From NCBI GenBank assembly GCA_021850835.1, contig JAJZKS010000118.1:1-5851 (forward strand): a DNA stretch of 5,851 nucleotides, given 5' to 3'. Within the stretch, counting starts at the first letter, position 1. The number at the start of each line of letters is the position of its first letter. The notes below the pieces were generated by a model, which had not been told where the DNA came from, ran no database searches, and saw only the letters and a list, made by a program, of their open reading frames with translations. Below are positions 1 through 5,557 of this stretch, one piece after another. The DNA is from Thermoplasmata archaeon (GTDB lineage Archaea > Thermoplasmatota > Thermoplasmata > Thermoplasmatales > Thermoplasmataceae). The translations under genes and the position numbers were made by a program.

Positions 1-47
1 TTGCCTGGAAGCCTTTCTGAAAGTTTCACAGGTATTATTGCAATCAT
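1..47 (-). CDS. Partial nucleotidyltransferase-like protein, N-terminus only
   Basis: Only the first 15 codons are present, read from ATG at 47-45 to the left edge: MIAIIPVKLSERLPG followed by K or N. A hydrophobic first strand running into a basic, glycine-containing loop of the form IIP-x(5)-RLPG is typical of the start of nucleotidyltransferase (GT-A/Rossmann-like) enzymes, for example CMP-sugar synthetases and other NTP-transfer proteins, where the loop binds the nucleotide. MobA and CofC belong to the same fold, but classical MobA starts with an LAGG-type loop that is not seen here, so I do not assign it to Moco dinucleotide formation. The gene is divergent from moaC, with an 83-bp gap. 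No Shine-Dalgarno motif precedes the ATG, so the mRNA could be leaderless. The assignment rests on very few residues. Confidence 0.5.
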   Translation of the reverse strand, partial: MIAIIPVKLSERLPG

Positions 48-130
48 CTGGGTGAAATGCCTGGTGATAACCTAAACTTGCCGATTCCGGTTGATAATCT
101 CTTTATTAATGATAGCCATGTTAGGTCATC
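48..130. promoter_or_regulatory. Divergent intergenic region between the nucleotidyltransferase-like gene and moaC
   Basis: This 83-bp spacer separates two divergent starts. On the plus strand it holds a good TATA-like element at 102-109. On the minus strand it has only a weak candidate, TTTAGGTTATC at 76-66, centred about 24 bp before the minus-strand ATG. No long hairpin resembling a Moco riboswitch fits in the space. A 25-codon ORF (57-134) ends on the moaC start codon, but nothing shows that it is translated. Confidence 0.5.
102..109 (+). promoter_or_regulatory. TATA box for the moaC operon, probably leaderless
   Basis: TTTATTAA is centred about 25 bp before the moaC ATG at 131. Archaeal transcription starts about 25 bp after the TATA centre, so the mRNA would begin at or next to the start codon. 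This agrees with the absence of a good ribosome binding site before moaC, where only TAGGT is present. The same geometry occurs at the dehydrogenase gene near the right edge. No other convincing promoter is visible before the end of moeA2, so this one probably drives all four genes. Confidence 0.55.
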
Positions 131-568
131 ATGATCAACATCTCAGAGAAGCCCATTGTGAGAAGATATGCCAAGGCTTCAGGAAGCGTTGTGCTTAAGA
201 AGGGGACTGTGGAACTCATAAGAAAAGGGGAGATAAAGAAAGGTGATGTATTTACTTCCGCCAAGATTTCTGGCATTCAGGGTGCAAAGGAAGCATGGAG
301 CAGGATGCCATACTGCCACCAGATTCCCATTGAAAGCATTGATTTCACTATGAGCCTTGATGAAAATAAGGTGACTGTTTCCTGCGCCCTTGTTGCAAAC
401 TGGAAGACAGGAGTGGAAATGGACGCATTGAGTTGCGTGACATCGGCCCTACTTACTGTCTGGGACATGACAAAGTATTTGGAAAAGGATGGGACTGGAA
501 ACTACCCATCCACTGAGATCACAGATGTCCATGTGGATACCAAGGAGAAAGGCCATGCACCATCATGA
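131..568 (+). CDS. moaC: Cyclic pyranopterin monophosphate synthase MoaC
   Basis: MoaC converts 3',8-cH2GTP, the product of the radical-SAM enzyme MoaA, to cyclic pyranopterin monophosphate, the first stable Moco intermediate, in the cytosol. The 145-residue protein matches the family along its length, with an N-terminal SEKPIVRR segment, KKGDVF (K37, equivalent to E. coli K51), AKISGIQGAK, PYCHQIP (H63, equivalent to H77), KTGVEMDAL (E96) and WDMTK (D112 and K115, equivalent to D128 and K131). The catalytic set is therefore present. Two things differ from the E. coli enzyme: the second acidic residue of GVEMEAL is Asp (D98), and the glycine-rich SGGKSG tail is replaced by a KEKGHAPS ending. 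ATG at 131 is chosen because it gives the family's usual N-terminus and lies at leaderless distance from the TATA box. It is the first gene of the operon, and its end overlaps moaB by 14 nt. Confidence 0.95.
   Translation: MINISEKPIVRRYAKASGSVVLKKGTVELIRKGEIKKGDVFTSAKISGIQGAKEAWSRMPYCHQIPIESIDFTMSLDENKVTVSCALVANWKTGVEMDALSCVTSALLTVWDMTKYLEKDGTGNYPSTEITDVHVDTKEKGHAPS
542..548 (+). promoter_or_regulatory. Ribosome binding site for moaB, decides its start
   Basis: AAGGAGA lies inside the last codons of moaC, with a 6-nt gap to the ATG at 555. It supports 555 as the moaB start over the in-frame ATG at 489. It also implies that moaB is translated by re-initiation or coupling, while moaC is likely started on a leaderless mRNA. 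Confidence 0.7.
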
Positions 569-1043
569 AACTAAGAATTTCGCGGGAAAGTTTGGGGTCA
601 TAACATGCAGTTCCACCCGGACCCAGGAAGATGACGATTCTGGAAAAACCATAATGGAACTTCTGGAAAATGCTGGGCATGAAGTGGTTTCTTACGAAGT
701 CATCAAAGATGATGAGAAGCTCATAAGGAAAACCGTGCTGGATTTCCTTGAGGATTCCGATGCAGTTATAGTCTCCGGGGGTACCGGGATAACAAAGCAT
801 GATCTGACGATCCAGGCCGTATCGAGCATTTCCGAATATGAAATGACTGGCTTTGGGCACTTGTTCGCTACCCTCTCATACCAGGAAATTGGAACGAACG
901 CTGCACTTTCCAGAGCAACTGCCTTTGTTGTTCAGAGAAAGCCCGTATTTTGCCTTCCCGGTTCTCCAGCTGGTGCCAATCTCGGGGTCAGCAGGATCAT
1001 ACTGGAACAGATTTCACACATACACCACGAACTTAACAGATAG
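555..1043 (+). CDS. moaB: Molybdopterin adenylyltransferase, MoaB/MogA family
   Basis: This protein activates molybdopterin by transferring AMP from ATP, giving MPT-AMP, the substrate for metal insertion by MoeA. In archaea that lack a separate MogA, a MoaB-type protein does this step (shown for Pyrococcus furiosus). The 162-residue protein is a single MoCF_biosynth domain. Visible motifs are FGVITCSSTR (13-22), SGGTGITKHD (74-83, with the acidic residue D83 of the GGTG-x(3)-RD-type motif), GFGHLFATLSYQEIGTNAALSRA (99-121) and FCLPGSPAGA (132-141). The ATG at 555 is preferred because AAGGAGA stands just upstream and the N-terminus then has the usual length. A start at 489 would add 22 residues unlike the family. 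The N-terminus begins MHHHE, a by-product of overlapping the moaC GHAPS codons in another frame. The moaB stop is 7 nt before the next gene. Confidence 0.92.
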   Translation: MHHHETKNFAGKFGVITCSSTRTQEDDDSGKTIMELLENAGHEVVSYEVIKDDEKLIRKTVLDFLEDSDAVIVSGGTGITKHDLTIQAVSSISEYEMTGFGHLFATLSYQEIGTNAALSRATAFVVQRKPVFCLPGSPAGANLGVSRIILEQISHIHHELNR

Positions 1044-1050
1044 GGTACAC

Positions 1051-2292
1051 ATGGAGAAAATAAGAAGAAAAATGGGACGATTCTTGAAGCTTATTTCACT
1101 TGAAGAAGCCCTGGAAAGGATCCGGTCCACTGAATGGCAGCATCCTGGTAAAGAAACCATTCCTGTCGTTTCATCGCTTGGCAGGATCTGTACTTCTGAT
1201 GTGAAGGCGTTGACTGATTTTCCAATGTGGAACAGGAGCCTTGTTGATGGCTATGCAGTCAAGCAATCCGACTGCAGTAGGGCCAGCGACGTGAACCCTG
1301 TGACCCTGCCCATAAATGGATTGGTTGAGGCGGGAAAATCCAATTTCCAAAAGTACCGTGAGGGAAGCTGCACAGAGATTTACACTGGAGGCATTGTACC
1401 CATAGATTATGATGCAGTGATCATGGCTGAGGACTGCGGCTTAAGCGATGGGGCAATAACCATTACAACAGTTCCGAAACCATGGGCAAACATCGAGAAG
1501 GCAGGAGATGACATTAAAGGCGGGAATATTTTACTGGAAGCATCCACAAGAATAAAGCCGTGGAACATTACAGCGATGGCAAGCTCAGGCATCAAAGAAA
1601 TTGAAGTTTTTGATAAAATCAAAGTTGGAGTTATTTCCACGGGAAATGAACTTTTTTCAGGCGCTGAAGGCCATATACCTAACACAACACAGAACCTCAT
1701 CATAAACTACCTGAACCGGGGTTTCATTGAGGCCAGTACAGTGGGCATGGCCCATGATGATTCCGGCGAAATAGGCAAACTTGCAAACGAAGCGCTGGAA
1801 AAGTGCCATTGCGTTGTGATAACTGGCGGCACAAGCCTGGGAGGTAAAGACGAAGTCCCCGAAGCCCTGTCGGAAATGTCGGATGTGGTTTTCGGAGGTG
1901 CGATGATCCGACCCGGCAGGACCATGACCCTTTACAAATCCAAGGGCAAGCCTATTTTCTCCATTTCAGGGGTGCCCATACCATCTATGCTTTCTTTCGA
2001 CCTGTTTTTTGAAGAGTATCTAAAGGCGGTCACCGGAATAGATGACTACAGGAAGACTGTCACTGCAAGGCTATCGGCCAGTGTTTCAAACAGGGCAGGG
2101 TACGCAGGCATTTACAGGGTAAGGCTGATTCCTGATGAATCTGGAGAAATTGCAGAGGTAATCAGAACCCAAGGTACAGGGTCCATCAGTTCAATGATGA
2201 ATTCTGACGGGACACTTCTCTTGCCTGGAACAGTGGAAGGCCTGGAAAAAGGGCAATATGTGAAGGTAAAGCTATTTGGTGATTACTTTTGA
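1051..2292 (+). CDS. moeA: MoeA-family molybdopterin molybdenumtransferase, divergent paralogue (MoeA1)
   Basis: MoeA inserts molybdate or tungstate into MPT-AMP with release of AMP. The 413-residue protein has all the usual domains: MoeA_N (about 12-175, with NRSLVDGYA at 61-69 and YTGGIVPIDYDAV at 111-123), the MPT-binding MoCF_biosynth domain (about 190-330, with ISTGNEL at 195-201, AHDD at 234-237 and GGTSLGGKD at 259-267) and the MoeA_C beta-barrel (about 335-413, with GTGSISSMM and LLLPGT). Residues matching E. coli D59, T100, E188, D228 and D259 are kept (D66, T112, E200, D236, D267). Several other motifs are changed: KPGKP is RPGRT (287-291), LPGNP is ISGVP (305-309), and the DSN motif is NTT. 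It may therefore be slower, differ in metal preference, or support the second MoeA. ATG at 1051 (7 nt after moaB) is chosen; ATG at 1072 is a real alternative, as neither has a strong ribosome binding site. It overlaps moeA2 by 4 nt. Confidence 0.9.
   Translation: MEKIRRKMGRFLKLISLEEALERIRSTEWQHPGKETIPVVSSLGRICTSDVKALTDFPMWNRSLVDGYAVKQSDCSRASDVNPVTLPINGLVEAGKSNFQKYREGSCTEIYTGGIVPIDYDAVIMAEDCGLSDGAITITTVPKPWANIEKAGDDIKGGNILLEASTRIKPWNITAMASSGIKEIEVFDKIKVGVISTGNELFSGAEGHIPNTTQNLIINYLNRGFIEASTVGMAHDDSGEIGKLANEALEKCHCVVITGGTSLGGKDEVPEALSEMSDVVFGGAMIRPGRTMTLYKSKGKPIFSISGVPIPSMLSFDLFFEEYLKAVTGIDDYRKTVTARLSASVSNRAGYAGIYRVRLIPDESGEIAEVIRTQGTGSISSMMNSDGTLLLPGTVEGLEKGQYVKVKLFGDYF
2278..2283 (+). promoter_or_regulatory. 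Ribosome binding site that fixes the TTG start of moeA2
   Basis: GGTGAT is a six-base perfect match to the archaeal anti-Shine-Dalgarno sequence (16S 3' end containing AUCACC). It sits 5 nt before TTG at 2289. Since no ATG lies nearby in frame and the MoeA fold starts at once, this site is the main evidence for the TTG start. Confidence 0.8.
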
Positions 2293-4142
2293 AATCCGTT
2301 TACAAGAAACTTGTGTCATTCCAGGATGCGATTAGGCTCGCAAAGGAGACGATCAAGCCTGTTGTGGGCACAGAGAAGATATCTATAACAGCAGGTTCTG
2401 GAAGAATCTTGGCCAATAGCGTCTTCGCCCCTAGGGATAATCCGCCGTTCAACAGATCCACCATGGACGGCTATGCTGCCCGTTCACAAGACCTAGCAGG
2501 CTCAAGCGAGGCTGAACCCGTATTGCTGGATGTTGTTGGTGAATCTTTCATAGGGCAGCCAAGGATAAGGATGGAGGGGGAAAAGTGCTGTTTCAGAATT
2601 TCCACGGGAGCAATTATCCCGGTAGGTGCTGATGCAGTGGCAAGAGTTGAAGACACAGAAGATTTGGGAAACGGAAAGGTAAGGATATTTGATGCTGTTC
2701 CCAAAGGCGGCAACATTGCTGAAGCGGGCAGCGATATATCAAGCCAAGAGCTCCTTTCGCTTCCGGGAAAGGAAATTGATACCAATGACATTGCAGTTAT
2801 GGCCTCACTTGGCATTTCTGAGATAGAAGTATTCAGGAAACTAAAGATTTCAGTTATTTCCACGGGAAATGAACTTATCAGCCACGACCAGCCATACCGG
2901 GAAGGCAGCATAAGCGATGCCAATGGCATAGCCCTTTGCAACGAACTGAACCAGTTCAAGTTCATCAATGCCACCTATGCCGGGATCGTCAAGGACAATT
3001 ACGATGAAATAAAGAACTCCATTGAAGAGAACCTTGCTGCAAGCGATATAGTCATCCTTTCAGGAGGGAGTTCTGCAGGTGAATCGGATCTGGTATACCG
3101 CATTATTGACGAAATGGTACCCGGCATGGTTTTCCACGGAGTTCTTGTAAAACCCGGGCTTCCAACGGTCCTTGGCAGATCTGGCGAGAAGGCAGTAATT
3201 GGACTGCCCGGATTTCCGGTCTCATCGCTCATGATATTCCGGTCAATTTTCCTTGAAGCGATAATATCCGCGGGAAAACTTGATAGGAAACCAGCGACAC
3301 TGAAAGGGACCCTCGCAGTAAATCTGCGCCTTGAAATGGGCAAACAGAACCTTGTTCCCGTTACCATTTCACAGGGCACCCGGCCTAGAGTATACCCGGT
3401 AACCGGCTTATCCGGATCCATTTCGCGCTTCATATCAACTGCTGGATTCATATCCCTAGAAGGCAATACAAAATTCCTGGACGCAGGGACAGAAGTTGAT
3501 GTCATTAGGTGGTCTCATGCTTTCGATGATCGGCGGCCTGCAATATCGGGGTCAATGTACAGGGGTGTTCCTCTAGGAGGCCAGAGTCAGTTTATGCCTA
3601 ACTTGCGATTTTACAGGATGGGCACAAGGGATTCACTTAAATCTCTAAAAAATGGTGACTCAGTAGTGTCCACCTTCCTTTTCACAGAAGGATACAAAAT
3701 TGGGGATTACTTAGAAAAAGAATTGGGCAGTGGGGAGTACTACTTATTCTCCGGAAAAGCTTTGGAAGTTGGTGTTGAATGCCGGGAATCCTTCAGGTCT
3801 CTTGACGAAGCGTTGACAGCCATTGCAAATGGCGCAACTCTATCGGGGCCTGCGATACGCTTCCTTGAAAATATTGTATCCGATGAGCCGGCACTGGAAA
3901 GGCTGGTTAATGCCGCGAAGGATAACATTTCCTCATATTCACCTATGTGGATCTCATGCAGTTCTGATAAAGCCCCAGATGAAAAATCTGACATTAGAAT
4001 CTCCCTTAAAGATAATAGCGGCAAAAGTGCCAGAACATGGATTGAAGCTTTCAGAATAGCCCCGGCGTTTGTAACATTGCAGAGAGATTTTCTGGAGAAT
4101 GTGCCGGAATTGAAAGGAAAAATCAGGCTCCTGAATCCCTGA
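2289..4142 (+). CDS. moeA: Molybdopterin molybdenumtransferase MoeA with a divergent C-terminal extension (MoeA2)
   Basis: The 617-residue protein has a complete, canonical MoeA core and an added domain. The core shows NRSTMDGYA (55-63), STGAIIPVGADAV (105-117), E121, KGGNIAEAGSDI (139-150), STGNEL (191-196), KDN (235-237), SGGSSAGESD (258-267), KPGLP (288-292), GLPGFPVSS (305-313) and a MoeA_C barrel to about 405. All main metal/MPT-binding motifs are intact, so this is the likelier working metal insertase of the two. Residues 410-617 are extra. Archaeal MoeA proteins of this size usually carry a PBP_like periplasmic-binding-protein domain here. MGTRDSLKSLKNGDSVVS (444-461) and SGPAIRFLE (519-527) could be remnants of its GS-x(2)-GL-x(2)-L-x(2)-G and GSGTR-x-LLD motifs, but the later tH-x-AVA-x-G-x-AD part is not recognisable. 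No signal peptide is present. TTG start, with a 4-nt TTGA overlap with moeA1. The 3' end overlaps the opposing HAD gene by 20 bp. Confidence 0.92.
   Translation: MKSVYKKLVSFQDAIRLAKETIKPVVGTEKISITAGSGRILANSVFAPRDNPPFNRSTMDGYAARSQDLAGSSEAEPVLLDVVGESFIGQPRIRMEGEKCCFRISTGAIIPVGADAVARVEDTEDLGNGKVRIFDAVPKGGNIAEAGSDISSQELLSLPGKEIDTNDIAVMASLGISEIEVFRKLKISVISTGNELISHDQPYREGSISDANGIALCNELNQFKFINATYAGIVKDNYDEIKNSIEENLAASDIVILSGGSSAGESDLVYRIIDEMVPGMVFHGVLVKPGLPTVLGRSGEKAVIGLPGFPVSSLMIFRSIFLEAIISAGKLDRKPATLKGTLAVNLRLEMGKQNLVPVTISQGTRPRVYPVTGLSGSISRFISTAGFISLEGNTKFLDAGTEVDVIRWSHAFDDRRPAISGSMYRGVPLGGQSQFMPNLRFYRMGTRDSLKSLKNGDSVVSTFLFTEGYKIGDYLEKELGSGEYYLFSGKALEVGVECRESFRSLDEALTAIANGATLSGPAIRFLENIVSDEPALERLVNAAKDNISSYSPMWISCSSDKAPDEKSDIRISLKDNSGKSARTWIEAFRIAPAFVTLQRDFLENVPELKGKIRLLNP
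3517..4139 (+). other. C-terminal extension of MoeA2, possible degenerate PBP_like domain
   Basis: This part encodes MoeA2 residues 410-617. Its length (about 208 residues) suits a PBP_like (solute-binding-protein-like) domain, and its first half keeps the spacing of that family: a GT/S-x(2)-x-L-x(2)-L-x(2)-G block at 445-455, a YYLFSGKALEVGV strand, SLDEAL at 504-509 (where the family has a DL helix) and SGPAIRFLE at 519-527. After residue 530 I recognise nothing, and the conserved GSGTR and histidine-containing motifs are lost. It is either a fast-evolving anion-sensing domain or an unrelated one. The reading frame is open throughout, which speaks against plain decay. Confidence 0.4.
4111..4122 (-). 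terminator. T-rich stretch directly after the HAD gene, possible terminator
   Basis: Read on the minus strand, TTTTTCCTTTCA follows the HAD stop codon (4125-4123) without a gap. Archaeal RNA polymerase can terminate at short T-runs without a hairpin. The element lies inside the last codons of moeA2 on the other strand. Five Ts is modest, so this is a suggestion only. Confidence 0.3.
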
Positions 4143-4755
4143 CCGCCTGAAGTCCATTCAATCTTTTCACTATTGGGATTACCTCAGAAACCTCGTCTAT
4201 GTAATAATCTGCATAATTGGAGAACTTTCTGTTTCCATGGCCGATGAAAACTGATACCGAGCCTATGTCCCTGGCGGGTATCAGGTCTGTTTCCGCATCC
4301 CCCACAACAACTGACTCCCTTGGCTCCACCCCTAGAAGCGAAAGTGCTTTTATATAAGGTTCCGGGTCCGGTTTTCCAAACACCACATCATCGATTGTTA
4401 CCACCGGCCCATATGGGAGATTAAGTATATCCAGAAAGGCCCTTCGGGAAGAAGTCACAATGGACGTCCTGACATTTATTGAAGATAGTACACGGAATGT
4501 GTTGTGCACATCTCCAAACAAGGCCATTTCACCAAGATGCATTTTGAAGAAACGTTCCTCCTCAGATTCTATTTCAAATGCCTTTGAAGAAAATTTTCCT
4601 GCAAGATCTGGCCCCGGCAGCCCAATAAGTGGCGCTATCTCCTCTTCTGTCAAGTCCACGCCAAATGCCTGAAAGGCATGTTTCCATGCCTTTATCCTCA
4701 GAGCTTTCGAGTTAAGAAGTGTCCCGTCGAGGTCAAAAATTACTCCCTTTATCAT
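4123..4755 (-). CDS. HAD-superfamily hydrolase, phosphoglycolate-phosphatase-like
   Basis: This is a soluble phosphatase of 210 residues with all four HAD motifs: FDLDGTLL (7-14, with nucleophile D8 and acid/base D10), IVTSSRR (99-105, motif II Thr/Ser), GKPDPEPY (127-134, with K128) and VVGDAETDL (150-158, with D153 and D157 for Mg2+). The stretch of about 80 residues between motifs I and II is a helical C1 cap, placing it in HAD subfamily IA, together with phosphoglycolate phosphatase and beta-phosphoglucomutase-like enzymes. The substrate cannot be read from the sequence. ATG at 4755 gives the expected N-terminus (MIKGVIFDLDGT). The gene begins 6 nt after the MoeB/ThiF-like gene, so both are probably on one mRNA; only a weak ribosome binding site (GCTGATT) is visible. 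Its last 20 bp overlap the end of moeA2 on the opposite strand. Confidence 0.88.
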   Translation of the reverse strand: MIKGVIFDLDGTLLNSKALRIKAWKHAFQAFGVDLTEEEIAPLIGLPGPDLAGKFSSKAFEIESEEERFFKMHLGEMALFGDVHNTFRVLSSINVRTSIVTSSRRAFLDILNLPYGPVVTIDDVVFGKPDPEPYIKALSLLGVEPRESVVVGDAETDLIPARDIGSVSVFIGHGNRKFSNYADYYIDEVSEVIPIVKRLNGLQAVRDSGA

Positions 4756-4761
4756 ATGAAA

Positions 4762-5493
4762 TCAGCTTGGTATTATACTGCATGTAGGGCATTGCGGATT
4801 CCTATTAATATGGACATGTTCCATTGCGAGGTTCCACGGATCTATATGGTACAGGTCTCCGTTCACACTCTGTCCGAGCAGAATTCTGACAGCAATTGTC
4901 CAGGCAAGGCTAGAGGCCATTACAGGTGAAGATGCCAGCACCCCTGTTTCTTCACAGCTCATTGCATAATTCACATCCTGTTCTATGAAGCAGTCAAGGC
5001 ATGATGTCTTCCCGGGGATTATGGCCTTAGCCTGGGAAACTGTGCCTATGGATGAGATGAATACCCAGGGGATCCTGTTTTCCACGCAATACCTATTGAT
5101 GAGCTTACGTGTTTCCATGTTGTCAGTTCCGTCAATGACAATAGAAGGTTTACCCAGCACACTGGAGATATTAACAGACGTCAGGAAATCTGGAATAGCC
5201 ACAATATCACAGTTGCTGTTTATTTCCCTTAGCCTTTTCTCTGCAGCTTCCACTTTCCTCATATTCACGTCAGCTTCAGAATAAAGTACCTGGCGGTGGA
5301 GGTTGGAAACATCAACTGTGTCACCGTCAATAATCTGAATTTTCCCCACACCTGCCCTGACAAATAGATCAGCTGCGGGAGAGCCGGTTGCCCCTATTCC
5401 AACAACAGTTACAGATGATCTACTCAGTATCTCGTATCCCTCAACCGAAATCTCTCTCAGGGCCATTTCCCTCGAAAATCTTAGATTAAACAT
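4762..5493 (-). CDS. moeB: MoeB/ThiF/HesA-family E1-like sulfur-carrier adenylyltransferase
   Basis: E1-like enzymes of this family adenylate the C-terminal glycine of a ubiquitin-like sulfur carrier (MoaD, ThiS or archaeal SAMP) so that sulfur can be loaded. The 243-residue protein shows RFSRE (5-9), a nucleotide-binding GIGATGS (32-38), IIDGDTVDVSNLHRQ (54-68, with the D-x-D and arginine-finger positions), K80, DGTDNMETR (121-129), a zinc-binding CLDC (165-168) and CPTC (235-238), and the SCEETGVLASSPVMASSLA segment (179-197), which holds the cysteine-containing crossover loop. It has no rhodanese domain, and its length is normal. The Moco genes next door favour a MoeB role, but ThiF or a general SAMP-activating role (UbaA-like) fits equally well, since archaea often use one E1 for several carriers. 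No carrier gene is in the window. ATG at 5493 is preferred over TTG at 5496 because GGAG lies 5 nt before the ATG. Confidence 0.88.
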   Translation of the reverse strand: MFNLRFSREMALREISVEGYEILSRSSVTVVGIGATGSPAADLFVRAGVGKIQIIDGDTVDVSNLHRQVLYSEADVNMRKVEAAEKRLREINSNCDIVAIPDFLTSVNISSVLGKPSIVIDGTDNMETRKLINRYCVENRIPWVFISSIGTVSQAKAIIPGKTSCLDCFIEQDVNYAMSCEETGVLASSPVMASSLAWTIAVRILLGQSVNGDLYHIDPWNLAMEHVHINRNPQCPTCSIIPS

Positions 5494-5498
5494 CAATG

Positions 5499-5502
5499 CT
5501 CC
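5499..5502 (-). promoter_or_regulatory. Ribosome binding site for the MoeB/ThiF-like gene
   Basis: GGAG on the minus strand is 5 nt from ATG at 5493 but only 2 nt from the in-frame TTG at 5496. The spacing decides for the ATG. The presence of this site implies a short leader of about 20 nt, unlike the two leaderless genes predicted in this window. Confidence 0.6.
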
Positions 5503-5532
5503 AGTTTCTTGCAGACCGATTTAGACCCATCA

Positions 5533-5543
5533 CATATATATTT
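5533..5543. promoter_or_regulatory. Shared, near-palindromic TATA element between two divergent genes
   Basis: CATATATATTT on the plus strand reads AAATATATATG on the minus strand. On the minus strand it is preceded by TTAGAAA, a good BRE-like, A-rich context, and would start RNA about 20 nt before the MoeB/ThiF-like ATG. On the plus strand its centre is about 23 bp before the dehydrogenase ATG at 5561, which predicts a leaderless mRNA, although the BRE side (CCATCA) is poor. The two genes may therefore compete for one TBP site, with the minus strand favoured. Confidence 0.5.
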
Positions 5544-5557
5544 CTAATCGATTCTAA
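5542..5557 (+). repeat. TTCTAA direct repeat flanking TCGA, possible operator
   Basis: TTCTAA occurs at 5542-5547 and 5552-5557, exactly 10 bp apart, with TCGA between them. The join also forms the palindrome AATCGATT (5546-5553). It lies between the TATA element and the dehydrogenase start, covering the region where RNA polymerase would load, so a protein bound here could repress the dehydrogenase. The repeat is short and could be chance in an AT-rich spacer. Confidence 0.3.

Noticed and set aside
1..75. Plus-strand frame at the left edge reading LPGSLSESFTG, similar to the MoaB LPGS motif
   Set aside because: Only four residues match, the frame stops at 73-75, and the minus strand gives a better start of a nucleotidyltransferase-like protein over the same bases.
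48..130. Moco riboswitch upstream of moaC
   Set aside because: The predicted mRNA starts at about the ATG, the space is short, and I see no multi-stem structure like the bacterial Moco element.
489..554. An upstream in-frame ATG that would lengthen MoaB by 22 residues
   Set aside because: The extra residues lie fully inside moaC and do not resemble the MoaB N-terminus, while ATG at 555 has AAGGAGA in front and gives the family's usual length.
519..860. Open reading frame on the minus strand opposite moaB
   Set aside because: It is a shadow of moaB with no recognisable domain, no promoter and no ribosome binding site.
853..1050. Open frame upstream of moeA1 that could extend it by 66 residues
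   Set aside because: It overlaps conserved moaB codons in another frame, and its translation has no MoeA similarity. The MoeA fold begins near FLKLISLEEAL.
2471..3505. Two long minus-strand open frames opposite moeA2 (2471-2974 and 2999-3505)
   Set aside because: Their compositions are serine- and proline-rich, as expected from reading a real gene backwards. They show no motif, while the plus strand encodes a clear MoeA.
4460..5284. Plus-strand open frames opposite the HAD and MoeB/ThiF-like genes (4460-4672, 4678-4929, 4985-5284)
   Set aside because: They are antisense shadows of genes with full motif sets, and no domain is recognisable in them.
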